A stretch of DNA of 64,000 nucleotides. Source: Streptomyces sp. CA-278952. GTDB lineage: Bacteria > Actinomycetota > Actinomycetes > Streptomycetales > Streptomycetaceae. The stretch lies in the NCBI RefSeq assembly GCF_028747205.1, contig NZ_CP112880.1:1984001-2048000 (forward strand), given 5' to 3'. The number at the start of each line of letters is the position of its first letter. Positions within the stretch are counted from its first letter, which is position 1. The notes beneath the pieces are model-generated. The model did no database searches. It was given only the letters and a program-made list of their open reading frames with translations, and had not been told where the DNA came from. The translations under genes were made by a program, and so were the position numbers. Shown here piece after piece: positions 17,191 through 27,300 of the stretch.

Positions 17191-20100
17191 GTGAGGCGAA
17201 GCAACGAGGGCTCCGCGGCGCAGCCCGAGCGGGGCAACTTCACCCCGCCTTCGCGCGCTATGCCCTCCCCCGCGGACGGGCCCGGCACGGAGCCCACCGG
17301 TGGTGGCAGCACCAGCCGGATGTCCCCGCGCAACTGGCGGGTGGCCACCCGGCTGAACGCGATCCTCCTGGTCCCGGTGCTGGTCGGCCTCGTCATGGGC
17401 GGCTTCCAGGTGAAGGGCTCCATCGACACCTGGAGCGAGGCGCAGGACGCCGAGAAGATCGCGGTCGTCGTGCGCGCCGCGTCCGACTACGGACAGGCGC
17501 TCCTGAACGAGCGGGACCTCACCGCCGAGCCGCTGCTCTCGGGCGACCGCGACGCCGATGTGGTCGAGCAGACCCGGGCCACCACGGACGAGGCGGCGCG
17601 GAAGTTCGACGTCGCGGTGGAGGGGATGCCCGCGAAGCCGGGCCTGGAGCGCCGTCTGAAGCTCTTCAAGGCCGAGGAGCCCAAACTCCCCGAGCTGCGC
17701 AAGGCCGCCTACGCGGGTGCCCTGGACCCGGTGAAGACCGAACAGGGCTACACCGAGGTCCAGCACTCCCTGATGCAGTTCGCCAACGAGCTCGGCCTCG
17801 GCACCGGCAACATCACCAGTTACGGCCGTACCGTCTACGCGATCGAGCTGTCCAAAGCTGCAGAATCGCTTCAGCGCTCGATCGGCATGCACCTGCTGGT
17901 GCGCCCGAGCAAGAAGCCGGGCACGTACGACGAGCAGGTCAAGGCCTTCAGCTCGTACAACTACCTGGAGCAGATCGCGCTGGGCGAGTTCAACTCCGGC
18001 GGCACCCAGGCGGATGTCGACCGTCTCAAGCAGGTGATGGCCGGCAAGGCCGCCGAGGGCGCCAAGCAGCTCAAGGCGGCCAAGGAGCAGGCCGAGGCCG
18101 CGGGCGAGCCCTTCGTGGCCCCGCCGAGCATCGACGGCTCGGTCTTCGACGGCATGGTGCGGGAGATCGGCCAGGGCCAGGACCCCGAGGAGCTGGCGGC
18201 CAAGGGCATCACGCCCGCGACCTGGATGGCCGCGTCGACCGCGAAGTTCGAGGGGTACGCCACCGTCGAGGACGAGCTGGTCACCAAGGCGGTGGACGAG
18301 GCCGCGAGCATCTCCTCCGACGCCAAGACCGACGCCATCGTCAACGGCCTGATCGTCGTCATCGCGCTGCTGGCCGCCTTCATCCTGGCCGGGCTCATGG
18401 CCCGCCAGATGAGCCGCTCCATGCGTCAACTGCGTACCGCCGCCTTCTCCATCGCCGAGCAGCGGCTGCCCTCCCTCGTCGACCAGCTCTCGCGCACCGA
18501 CCCGGGCCGGGTCGACACCCGGGTACAGCCGATCCCGATCACCACGCGGGACGAGATCGGCGAGGTCGCCCGCGCCTTCGACCAGGTGCACCGCGAGGCC
18601 GTCCGGCTCGCCGCCGAGCAGGCCATGCTGCGGGGCAACGTCAACGCGATCTTCACGAACCTCTCGCGCCGCAACCAGTCGCTCATCGAGGGCCAGCTGA
18701 CCCTCATCACCGACCTGGAGAACAACGAGGCCGACCCGGACCAGCTGGAGAGCCTCTTCAAGCTGGACCACCTGGCCACCCGTATGCGCCGCAACGGCGA
18801 GAACCTCCTCGTCCTCGCGGGCGAGGAGCCCGGCCGCCGCTGGAACCAGCCGGTGCCGCTGGTGGACGTCCTGCGGGCCGCCTCCTCCGAGGTGGAGTCC
18901 TACGAGCGCATCCAGCTGACCGGCGTGCCGGAGAGCGAGATCCACGGCCAGGCCGTCACCGACCTCGTGCACCTGCTGGCCGAGCTGCTGGAGAACGCCA
19001 CCACGTTCTCCTCGCCGCAGACGAAGGTCAAGGTCACCGCGACCCGGCTGCCCGACGGCCGTGTCATGGTCGAGATCCACGACAAGGGCATCGGCCTCAC
19101 CGCCGAGGACTTCGCCGACATCAACCACAAGCTGGCCAACCCGCCGACCGTGGACGCCGCGGTGTCGCAGCGCATGGGCCTGTTCGTGGTCGGCCGGCTG
19201 GCCGACCGGCACGGGATCCGGGTCCAGCTGCGCCCCTCGGGCGAGCAGGCCGGGACCACCTCGCTGGTCATGCTGCCGGACGCCATCACCCACGGTGGCG
19301 GTGGCGAACCGGGCTCCGGGCAGGACGACTTCACCGTCTCCTCGATCATCCCCGAGCAGCAGCAGCAGCCGGCCTTCGAGCCGGCGCCGCAGCAGGCCTC
19401 CCTGCGCACGGCGGCGGAGCTCGGCTTCGACGACTCGCGCTACGAGGCCCCGGCGGACCCGGGTCAGCTGGACCCGGTCAACCGCTCGCTGATGCGCGAG
19501 GAGCGCAGGGCGGCCCTGGAGGCCCAGACGGGCCCGGGCGGCCCGTTCGGTGACAACTCCCCGGAACAGCAGGGCTACGCGCAGGAGCCGTACGCGGGCG
19601 ACCCGTACGGCGGACAGCGGCAACAGGGTTACGCCGACGATCACTACGGCAAGGACCAGTACGGGCAGCAGCAGGCACAGCAGCCGTACCAGGAGACGTA
19701 CCCGCAGCAGCAGTACGGTGCCGGGGACGGTTACGCGCAGCAGCGGGATCAGCAGGCGCAGCAGCACCCGGGAGACGGTTATCCGGAATCGGCATATGCC
19801 GATCAGCAGGCTCAGCAGGGTCAGTACGCCGACCCGTACGCGGCTTCGCCGGACCAGTCCCACCAGGATGATTGGCCTGTTCAGAGTGGTTTCCAGAACA
19901 CTTATGAGCCGATCGCTCCCGCCGAATCGGAATCTGTTGCGAGCACGCCCGCAGAGCCTTCGGAGCGCGTAGGCTTCGACCGTCCGGGGCCCACCCCGAA
20001 CGTCGGCCACGAGCTGACCGAAGCCGGTCTGCCGCGCCGCGGCGCTCAGCAGCACTGGCAGCCCGGCCCCGGCGGCCGCGGCGACGACCAGCCCGATCCG

Positions 20101-20436
20101 GCACCGGGGCCCCAGCCGCCGCAGGAACAGCGGCAGGACCCGCAGACGGACGGGGACGGCACCGACGACTGGCGCTCGACGAACGACGAGCGCTGGGAGC
20201 GGGCCGAGAAGCTCCGTGAGCCGAAGGCGGGCGGAATCACCCCCTCCGGCCTCCCCCGGCGCGTACCCAAGGCCAACTTGGTCGAGGGCACGGCGGAGCA
20301 GACCCAGCAGGGCGGCCCACAGGTCTCCCGCGCGCCCGAGGACGTCCGCGGCAGGTTGAGCAACCTGCGGCGGGGGGTCCAGCGCGGCCGCAGCGAGGGT
20401 TCGGACACCAGTACCACCTACAACCAGGAGCGTTAG
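17191..20436 (+). CDS. cvnA2: Conservon sensor-kinase-like protein CvnA2
   Basis: 1081-residue paralogue of CvnA1. Short cytoplasmic lead, TM1 (~48-73, NWRVATRLNAILLVPVLV), extracytoplasmic NIT domain to ~380, TM2 (~381-404), HAMP, then the region shared almost word for word with CvnA1 (LFKLDHLATRMRRNGENLL, ELLENATTFSSP, HDKGIGL, MGLFVVGRLADRHGIR). From ~700 the tail is Gln/Tyr/Asp-rich (YGQQQ and QEPYAGDPYG types) and ends with GLPRRVPKANLV and DVRGRLSNLRRGVQ, matching CvnA1. GTG 17191 is preceded by AGAGGTTG at the same distance as in cvnA1. It is the first gene of cvnA2-B2-C2-D2. Confidence 0.93.
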   Translation: MRRSNEGSAAQPERGNFTPPSRAMPSPADGPGTEPTGGGSTSRMSPRNWRVATRLNAILLVPVLVGLVMGGFQVKGSIDTWSEAQDAEKIAVVVRAASDYGQALLNERDLTAEPLLSGDRDADVVEQTRATTDEAARKFDVAVEGMPAKPGLERRLKLFKAEEPKLPELRKAAYAGALDPVKTEQGYTEVQHSLMQFANELGLGTGNITSYGRTVYAIELSKAAESLQRSIGMHLLVRPSKKPGTYDEQVKAFSSYNYLEQIALGEFNSGGTQADVDRLKQVMAGKAAEGAKQLKAAKEQAEAAGEPFVAPPSIDGSVFDGMVREIGQGQDPEELAAKGITPATWMAASTAKFEGYATVEDELVTKAVDEAASISSDAKTDAIVNGLIVVIALLAAFILAGLMARQMSRSMRQLRTAAFSIAEQRLPSLVDQLSRTDPGRVDTRVQPIPITTRDEIGEVARAFDQVHREAVRLAAEQAMLRGNVNAIFTNLSRRNQSLIEGQLTLITDLENNEADPDQLESLFKLDHLATRMRRNGENLLVLAGEEPGRRWNQPVPLVDVLRAASSEVESYERIQLTGVPESEIHGQAVTDLVHLLAELLENATTFSSPQTKVKVTATRLPDGRVMVEIHDKGIGLTAEDFADINHKLANPPTVDAAVSQRMGLFVVGRLADRHGIRVQLRPSGEQAGTTSLVMLPDAITHGGGGEPGSGQDDFTVSSIIPEQQQQPAFEPAPQQASLRTAAELGFDDSRYEAPADPGQLDPVNRSLMREERRAALEAQTGPGGPFGDNSPEQQGYAQEPYAGDPYGGQRQQGYADDHYGKDQYGQQQAQQPYQETYPQQQYGAGDGYAQQRDQQAQQHPGDGYPESAYADQQAQQGQYADPYAASPDQSHQDDWPVQSGFQNTYEPIAPAESESVASTPAEPSERVGFDRPGPTPNVGHELTEAGLPRRGAQQHWQPGPGGRGDDQPDPAPGPQPPQEQRQDPQTDGDGTDDWRSTNDERWERAEKLREPKAGGITPSGLPRRVPKANLVEGTAEQTQQGGPQVSRAPEDVRGRLSNLRRGVQRGRSEGSDTSTTYNQER

Positions 20437-20437
20437 T

Positions 20438-20860
20438 GTGAGCCCGATGAGCCAGGCGGCGCAGAATCTCAACTGGTTGATCACCAATTTCGTGGACAAC
20501 ACCCCCGGGGTGTCGCACACGGTGGTGGTCTCCGCCGACGGACTCCTGCTGGCGATGTCCGAGGGGTTCCCGCGCGACCGTGCCGACCAGCTGGCGGCCG
20601 TCGCCTCCGGTCTGACGTCGCTGACCGCGGGCGCCTCGCGGATCTTCGAGGGCGGCGCCGTGAATCAGACCGTTGTGGAGATGGAGAGGGGATTCCTCTT
20701 CCTCATGTCCATCTCCGACGGGTCCTCACTCGCGGTCCTGGCCCACCCGGATGCCGATATCGGTCTGGTCGGGTACGAAATGGCCCTTCTGGTGGACCGC
20801 GCGGGCAGTGTCCTGACTCCGGACCTCCGCGCCGAACTTCAGGGAAGTCTTCTTAACTAG
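20438..20860 (+). CDS. cvnB2: Conservon roadblock/LC7 protein CvnB2
   Basis: 140 residues, nearly identical to CvnB1 (differences such as S/N in AVSQT versus AVNQT, T/S, and the last residue H/N). It begins at GTG 20438, one base after the cvnA2 stop, with AGGAG close upstream. Such similarity between partners of two different sensor proteins raises the possibility of cross-talk between the two conservons. Confidence 0.94.
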   Translation: MSPMSQAAQNLNWLITNFVDNTPGVSHTVVVSADGLLLAMSEGFPRDRADQLAAVASGLTSLTAGASRIFEGGAVNQTVVEMERGFLFLMSISDGSSLAVLAHPDADIGLVGYEMALLVDRAGSVLTPDLRAELQGSLLN

Positions 20861-20950
20861 CAGACAGACAGTGCGTTTCTCGCCACCGCGCCATAAAGTG
20901 CGGTGGCGCGGCCCCACTGGGATCGGTGACCGGCAGTCGGAGGAGGAGAC

Positions 20951-21607
20951 GTGGCAGCACCCACAGGCGGGCACCCATACAACGGTGACCACAGGGTTCC
21001 GGGTGAGCACGGTGACAACCGTTTCGGCTTCCCCGCCGCATCTGGCGGGCAGGGTCCAGGCCAGTACCAGCCATACCAGGAGCCGCAGCACCACCAGCAG
21101 CAGCAGGGTGCTCACGGCGCGCAGGGGTCCGAGTGGCCCCCGCAGCAGCCGGGGGCGGGGTGGCCGCAGCAACCGCAGCAGCCCCAGCGGTACGACGCAC
21201 CCCCGCAGCCGCGCAGTCAGCCGGTGCCGCAGCGGCGGGCTCCCGAGCCCGCCAAGCCCGCCGCGCACAACCCGCTGGTCCGTCCGTACGCCATGACCGG
21301 CGGCCGGACCCGACCGCGTTACCAGCTCGCCATCGAGGCGCTGGTCAGCACCACGGCCGATCTGTCCCGGCTGCAAGGGCAGTTGCCCGAGCACCAGCGG
21401 ATCTGCCGGCTCTGCATCGAGATCAAGTCGGTGGCCGAGATCTCGGCCCTCTGCTCGATCCCTCTCGGCGTTGCCCGGATCCTCGTCGCCGACCTGGCCG
21501 AGGCCGGACTCGTCGCTATCCATCAGCCCGGCGGCGACGAGGCCGCCGGCGGCCAGCCAGATGTGACACTGCTCGAAAGGGTGCTCAGTGGACTTCGCAA
21601 GCTCTAG
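20951..21607 (+). CDS. cvnC2: Conservon DUF742 protein CvnC2 with Gln/Pro-rich N-terminus
   Basis: 218 residues: about 105 disordered Gln/Pro/Gly/His-rich residues (QHHQQQQGAHGAQG, GWPQQPQQPQ), then the DUF742 core PLVRPYAMTGGRTRPRY followed by HQRICRLCIEIKSVAEISAL. GTG 20951 has GGAGGAG just upstream. It is 83 residues longer than CvnC1 because of the N-terminal extension. It overlaps cvnD2 by 20 bases in the same register as the first conservon. Confidence 0.93.
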   Translation: MAAPTGGHPYNGDHRVPGEHGDNRFGFPAASGGQGPGQYQPYQEPQHHQQQQGAHGAQGSEWPPQQPGAGWPQQPQQPQRYDAPPQPRSQPVPQRRAPEPAKPAAHNPLVRPYAMTGGRTRPRYQLAIEALVSTTADLSRLQGQLPEHQRICRLCIEIKSVAEISALCSIPLGVARILVADLAEAGLVAIHQPGGDEAAGGQPDVTLLERVLSGLRKL

Positions 21608-22169
21608 CGGCGGAGCGGCCCGCTCCACTACCTCGGCGAAGATCGTGGTGGCAGGGGGCTTCGGCGTGGGTAAGACCACGTTTGTCGGTGCCGTTTCGGA
21701 GATCAACCCGCTGCGCACCGAAGCCGTGATGACGTCCGCCTCGGCGGGCATCGACGATCTGACCCACACCGGGGACAAGACCACCACGACGGTGGCCATG
21801 GACTTCGGACGCATCACCCTGGACCAGGACCTGATCCTGTACCTCTTCGGTACGCCCGGCCAGGACCGCTTCTGGTTCATGTGGGACGACCTGGTACGCG
21901 GCGCCATCGGCGCCGTCGTCCTCGTCGACACCCGCCGCCTCGCCGACTGCTTCCCCGCCGTCGACTACTTCGAGAACAGCGGGCTCCCCTTCGTCATCGC
22001 CCTCAACGGCTTCGACGGGCACCAGCCCTACACCCCCGACGAAGTACGCGAGGCACTCCAGATCGGGCCGGACACCCCGATCCTGACGACGGACGCCCGG
22101 CACCGCGCGGACGCCAAGAGCGCGCTCATCACGCTGGTCGAGCACGCGCTGATGGCGCGGCTGCGCTAG
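21588..22169 (+). CDS. cvnD2: Conservon GTPase CvnD2
   Basis: 193-residue small GTPase, almost identical to CvnD1 in protein (P-loop GGFGVGKTTFVG, FGTPGQDRFWFMW, NGFDGHQPYTPDEV). It starts with GTG inside cvnC2. It is the last gene of the second conservon and is followed by a strong terminator. At DNA level 21822-22069 matches cvnD1 with one mismatch, whereas the first 230 bases show many synonymous changes. Confidence 0.95.
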   Translation: MDFASSSGGAARSTTSAKIVVAGGFGVGKTTFVGAVSEINPLRTEAVMTSASAGIDDLTHTGDKTTTTVAMDFGRITLDQDLILYLFGTPGQDRFWFMWDDLVRGAIGAVVLVDTRRLADCFPAVDYFENSGLPFVIALNGFDGHQPYTPDEVREALQIGPDTPILTTDARHRADAKSALITLVEHALMARLR

Positions 22170-22186
22170 GCCGCCGGACCGTACGG

Positions 22187-22227
22187 AGAAGGGCCCCGCA
22201 CTCCTCGGAGGAGTGCGGGGCCCTTCT
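22187..22227. terminator. Bidirectional terminator between cvnD2 and accE
   Basis: Near-perfect 20-bp inverted repeat (22187-22206 with 22208-22227) with T-rich ends, between convergent genes. Confidence 0.85.
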
Positions 22228-22246
22228 TCGTACGGTCCCGAGGGGG

Positions 22247-22450
22247 TCAGCCCTGCCAGCTGTGCGGGGCACGGAAGCCCGGCGTGCGCTCCAGGCGCCG
22301 CCAGCCGGCGGTGTCACGGCCGCGGTGGGCGGGGGCGGCGGGCTGGGCGGCGGCGCGGGCCATCAGGACGGCGGTGATGGCCGCCAGCTCCTCGGGGTCG
22401 GCGTGCCCCTTCTCGACGCGCAGGACGGACTCGGCGGACGTCAGGCTCAT
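22247..22450 (-). CDS. accE: Acyl-CoA carboxylase epsilon subunit
   Basis: 67-residue AccE/PccE-like protein starting MSLTSAESVLRVEKGHADPEELAAITAVL and ending with W-rich GWRRLERTPGFRAPHSW. The VEKGxADPEELAA stretch and the C-terminal Trp/Pro segment are typical of the small actinobacterial epsilon subunits that stabilise the beta-alpha complex and raise activity. It lies 70 bp downstream of pccB on the same strand, the conserved arrangement. Confidence 0.88.
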   Translation of the reverse strand: MSLTSAESVLRVEKGHADPEELAAITAVLMARAAAQPAAPAHRGRDTAGWRRLERTPGFRAPHSWQG

Positions 22451-22520
22451 GGTGGGGTGTCTCCGTCTTCTCGGCAGGATGTCGTGGACCGTGCGGCGGA
22501 TCGCACCGCTGCGGAGGTGA

Positions 22521-24104
22521 CTACTGCGGGGGGTTGCCGTGCTTGCGGGACGGCAGGTCGGCGTGCTTGTTGCGGAGCATGGCGAGCGAGGCGATGAGCA
22601 CCTCGCGGGTCTCGGCGGGGTCGATGACGTCGTCGACGAGGCCGCGCTCGGCCGCGTAGTAGGGGTGCATCAGCTCGGACTTGTACTCCTTGACCATGCG
22701 GGTGCGCATGGCTTCGGGGTCCTCGGCGTCGGCGATCTGCCGGCGGAAGATGACGTTGGCCGCGCCCTCGGCGCCCATCACCGCAATCTCGTTGGTGGGC
22801 CAGGCGTAGGTGAGGTCGGCCCCGATGGACTGGGAGTCCATGACGATGTACGCGCCTCCGTAGGCCTTCCGCAGGATCAGCGAGATCCGCGGCACGGTGG
22901 CGTTGCAGTAGGCGTAGAGCAGCTTCGCTCCGTGGCGGATGATCCCACCGTGCTCCTGGTCCACGCCCGGCAGGAAGCCGGGGACGTCCAGAAGAGTGAT
23001 GATCGGGATGTTGAAAGCGTCGCACATCTGGACGAAACGTGCGGCCTTTTCGGAGGCCTCGATGTCCAGCACGCCCGCCAGCGCCTGCGGCTGATTGGCG
23101 ACGATGCCGACGACCTGGCCGTCCAGGCGGGCCATCGCGCAGATGATGTTGCGGGCCCAGCGCTCGTGGATCTCCAGGTAGTCGCCGTCGTCGACGAGCT
23201 CCTCGATCACCTTGTGCATGTCGTACGGGCGGTTGCCGTCGGCCGGGACGAGGTCCAGCAGGACGTCGCCGCGCCGGTCGGCGGGGTCGTCGCTCTCCAC
23301 AGTCGGCGGGTTCTCGCGGTTGTTGGAGGGCAGCATCCCGATGAGGTAGCGGACCTCGGCGATGCAGGTCTCCTCGTCGTCGTACGCGAAGTGCGCGACG
23401 CCCGAGATCTCGGCGTGCACGTCCGCGCCGCCGAGTCCGTTCTGGGTGATCTCCTCGCCGGTGACCGCCTTCACGACGTCCGGTCCGGTGATGAACATCT
23501 GCGAGGTCTCACGGACCATGAACACGAAGTCGGTCAGCGCGGGGCTGTAGGCGGCGCCGCCCGCGCACGGGCCGAGCATCACGCTGATCTGCGGGATCAC
23601 ACCGGACGCCCGGGTGTTGCGCTGGAAGATGCCGCCGTAGCCCGCGAGCGCCGAGACACCCTCCTGGATACGGGCCCCGGCGCCGTCGTTCAGCGACACC
23701 AGCGGAGCGCCGGCCGAGATGGCCATGTCCATGATCTTGTGGATCTTCGTGGCGTGCGCCTCGCCCAGCGCCCCGCCGAAGATCCGGAAGTCGTGCGCGT
23801 ACACGAAGACCGTGCGGCCCTCGACCGTGCCCCAGCCGGTGATGACACCGTCGGTGTACGGCTTCTTCGCCTCCAGGCCGAAACCGGTCGCCCGGTGCCG
23901 GCGCAGCTGCTCGACCTCCTTGAACGAACCCGGGTCCAGCAGCAGTTCGATCCGCTCCCGGGCGGTCAGCTTCCCCTTGGCGTGCTGCGCCTCGGTCGCC
24001 CGCTCGCTCGGTCCGCGCCGCGCCTGCTCGCGCAGGGCCAGCAGTTCGGCCACCCGGCCTCGGGCGTCGTTCGGCCGGCCCTGGGTTTCGTCCACAACGG
24101 TCAT
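22521..24104 (-). CDS. pccB: Acyl-CoA (propionyl-CoA) carboxylase beta subunit
   Basis: Carboxyltransferase subunit that moves the carboxyl group from biotin to propionyl-CoA, giving methylmalonyl-CoA, a polyketide and odd-chain metabolism precursor. The 527 residues contain both crotonase-like halves, with SLNDGAGARIQEG and the oxyanion-hole regions GPCAGGAAYSPALTDF and RKAYGGAYIVMDSQSIGAD. Asp-423 in AYIVMD aligns with the residue known in S. coelicolor PccB to favour propionyl-CoA over acetyl-CoA. It forms an operon with accE. The biotinylated alpha subunit is not in the window. Confidence 0.93.
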   Translation of the reverse strand: MTVVDETQGRPNDARGRVAELLALREQARRGPSERATEAQHAKGKLTARERIELLLDPGSFKEVEQLRRHRATGFGLEAKKPYTDGVITGWGTVEGRTVFVYAHDFRIFGGALGEAHATKIHKIMDMAISAGAPLVSLNDGAGARIQEGVSALAGYGGIFQRNTRASGVIPQISVMLGPCAGGAAYSPALTDFVFMVRETSQMFITGPDVVKAVTGEEITQNGLGGADVHAEISGVAHFAYDDEETCIAEVRYLIGMLPSNNRENPPTVESDDPADRRGDVLLDLVPADGNRPYDMHKVIEELVDDGDYLEIHERWARNIICAMARLDGQVVGIVANQPQALAGVLDIEASEKAARFVQMCDAFNIPIITLLDVPGFLPGVDQEHGGIIRHGAKLLYAYCNATVPRISLILRKAYGGAYIVMDSQSIGADLTYAWPTNEIAVMGAEGAANVIFRRQIADAEDPEAMRTRMVKEYKSELMHPYYAAERGLVDDVIDPAETREVLIASLAMLRNKHADLPSRKHGNPPQ

Positions 24105-24282
24105 GTACTGACCCTACGAACCCCGACCCAGAAATCGTGCCGTCGACTCCGTACAGTCTCCTGGCCGGTTTCGTGGTGGGAGTGAACAGAACCACGCTGC
24201 CGTGCACGCGATCCACCAGCGAAACGCCGCTTCCGGTTGTGAAGACTCCACAAGAGGGGGTGTGCCGTGGGGCCACATGCCC

Positions 24283-24310
24283 CTGAGGGGGCCCACGTGG
24301 GCCCCCTCAG
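24283..24310 (-). terminator. 28-bp perfect palindrome, terminator of the GH101 gene
   Basis: Both 14-bp halves (24283-24296, 24297-24310) are exact reverse complements. It lies 60 bp past the GH101 stop and about 180 bp before the pccB start, so it probably ends the long GH101 transcript. Confidence 0.7.
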
Positions 24311-24369
24311 TATGACGCGGCACATCACCCCTGCCGTCCACCGTTCCCGGGAAGCCGGGCGGACGGCGG

Positions 24370-27300
24370 TCAGCCTCCGCAGTGGAAGCGGGCGTCGCCC
24401 CAATCGGCGTGGTCGTTGCCGTTGCCGTCGCCGCCGTCCTGGACGATCAGCTCGACGTACTTCGCGCCGGTGACGTCGGCGGTGAGCTTCCAGGCGGGGT
24501 CGGCCGCCCCCAGCACCGGCGACGCCACCTTCTCCGTGGAGTCGGCGGTGACCGAGAACCGCACACTGCCCCGGGTGGCCTGGACGTCGTCCACGCCCAC
24601 CTCGGCGGTGAAGGAGGTGCACTTCCCGCCCAGGTAGTAGCGGATCTTCGCCGGGGCGTGCGTGCCCAGGCCCTTGGCGTAGGCGACGCCGCCGATCTTC
24701 AGGGGACCGCCGTCACCGGCCCCGGACTCCCCGTTGGAGCGGTCGCGCTCGACCGGACCCCAGCCGTTCTGCGAGGCGGTCCAGTCGAGGTCGCCGGCCC
24801 AGCTGTCCGCGGTGGGCGGCGGCGGGAGCGTACGGACGGAGGTTCCCGCGCCGAGCGTCCTGGCCGCTCCCCCGACGGTGTACGTGGCCTGCGCGTCCAG
24901 CGCGTACGTGTCGTAGGGGGCGTCGACCGGCGGGGTGACCCGCCAGCTGCCGGTGGCCTTCGCGCCCGGGGCGACCGAGTCGAAGACGACCGGGCCCACG
25001 GGTTCGGCCTTCCAGCCCTCGGGCACGGTCAGTGCGAGCTCCACGCCGGTGGCGGCGCTCGCCTCGTCGTTGCCGAAGGTCGCCTTCACCGTGTTCGGGG
25101 TGCCCGGCTCCAGGGTCTCGGCGGCGGCGGCCACGGCGAGCGTGCCGCAGACGGCCTCCTGTCCGGCGGGGGCCGGTCCGAGGTCGGTCACGGTGAAGCC
25201 GTCGAGCACGAAGTCCGCGCCCTCGGGTGCTCCGGGCAGCTTGCGCAGCCCGGTCCAGGTGTCGCCGCAGCCCGCGGTGAGCGTCCGGCTGAACTTCCCG
25301 GTGGTGTGCTGCTGCCCGATCGGGGTGGCCCGGGTCTCGGTCGAGGAGGCCTTGCCGTCGGCGGCCCGGTCGTAGCCCTCCACCCAGCTGTAGGCCCCGG
25401 CGTGGCTGGACTGGTAGTCGAACGCGATCTCGTACCGGTGTCCGTCCTTCATCGGGACGGTCCAGGGGGCGGTGCGGTAGACGAGCCCGGTGTTCTCCTC
25501 GTGGGCCTTGAGGGACTCCTTCCCTGCGAGCACGTCGTCGACCAGCTTCCCGTTCCAGCCGGACTGGGTGTACGGGGCGTGGAGCTGCGAGATGCTGGTG
25601 CGGGGGTCGGTGGAGCCGCCCGCGTCGCCCTTGAGGAAGGGGCCCCAGCCCTGGTCGACGGCCTCGAAGTCCTCGTACGCCACCGTGCCGGTGCGGGTCG
25701 CGGGGGCGTTCTCGACGATCCGTACGTCATCGGCGCGGACCTTCGCCGTGGATCCGGCCGCCGCCTCGATGCGCAGGGTGGTGCGACCGTTCGCGGGGGC
25801 GGTGAAGTTGATTTTGGCTCGCTGGAAGTAGGTGCCGTGCCAGTCGGAGGCGGCGACGAAGTCCTCGGCCGTGGAGCGCTCGACGGTCACCGCGTTCCCG
25901 CCCGCGCTCACCACCGTGCGCCGGCTCGCGCCGGGCTCGACCTCGATCAGGGCGGAGGCGGTGTAGCGCTTGCCGGGCTTGAGCCCGGTGACGGTCTGGG
26001 AGAGCGCGGCCGGGCCCGAGCCGGAGAGCTCGGCGCTGTTGCGGCCCTGCTCGTCGGTGTCGCGGACGGCGGTGCCGGTCTTCGTCCAGCCCTTCAGGTC
26101 ACGGTCGTTGAAGCCGGGGTCCTTCAGCCCGGTCCCCTTCCCCCAGGAGGCCTGCGCCTCCTTCGGCGCACGGTGGGGGTAGAGGACGTAGGCCTGTCCG
26201 GGGGCGGCGGTGAGGGTGATCCTCCCGTTCGCCGGGCGGACGGTGGCGACCTTCTTCCGGCCGTTGTCGGACAGCTCGTAGACGGTGTACGGGCCCTTGC
26301 CGGGCACCTCCCAGCTGCTGGTCCCGCCGGTCTCGCTGTAGTGGTAGAGCTTCTTGCCGCCGTCCCACGGCAGCAGGTAGTCGGTGCCGCTGAGCACCTT
26401 GCGGCCCTGGTCGTAGAAGGTCCGCTTCCCGTCCTCGACCGTGCCGCGCACCCCGCCGGTGAAGGTGATGTCGTTGCCGTCCCAGCGGGTGATCCGCTGC
26501 TGCTGGAGGTATTTCGCGGGCAGGTTCTTCTGCCAGATGTTGGCGGTGAAGGCGTTCCAGTCGGTCTCGCCGGTCCAGCCCTCGAAGTCCTCCAGGGCGC
26601 TCTGGCCGAGGACCGGGTGGTTGTTCCAGATGTCCTTCTCGCCGTTGCGGATGAACCGGATGATCTGCGAGTTCAGGCCCTTGTTGGTGGCCCCGCCGTA
26701 GTTGAGGTCGTTGGCCCAGTGCGACCAGAGCGAGGCGCGCTCGAACTTGTCGGCCCACTCGGTGCCGACGGTCCAGCCCTGCTTCTGTACGGCCTGGATC
26801 GTCTTGTCGGCGATCCAGCCGTGGCTGTAGTAGACGTCGATGTAGAGGAAGTCGAGGTTCTCGTCGGTCTCGTCGCGCAGTTGCTGGAAGCGCTTCTCCA
26901 GGTCGCCGCTGTTGATGTCGCGGCGCTGGTCGATGTAGTAGCTCTGGTTGAGCCAGTTCCAGCCGGGCTTCGTCTTGTCGACGAGCTGCTCGGAAAAGGC
27001 GTTGGCCTCCGGGTAGGACTCGGTGGCGTTCACGTGGACGCCGAAGTCGGCGCCCCACTTCTCGCCGTCCTCAAGCAGGGTGTTGAGGTCCTTCAGCCCG
27101 CCGGCCCGCTTGTTGTAGTTGCCGCCGTAGTCCGGGTGGGCGGAGTCGTGGCCCTCGGAGCCGTACCCCTTGAGGACGGCGAGCTGGCCGAGGCCGTCGG
27201 TGGTCTTCGAGATCCGCTTGACGTCGTCGAGGGTGCGCAGGAACGGGTGGGTGGCCTGGCTGGCGAAGTTGAACGGGATGTGGGTGACGACCCGGTTCGC

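Noticed and set aside
17026..20520. Long minus-strand open frame across cvnA2
   Set aside because: Same reason: composition artefact opposite cvnA2.
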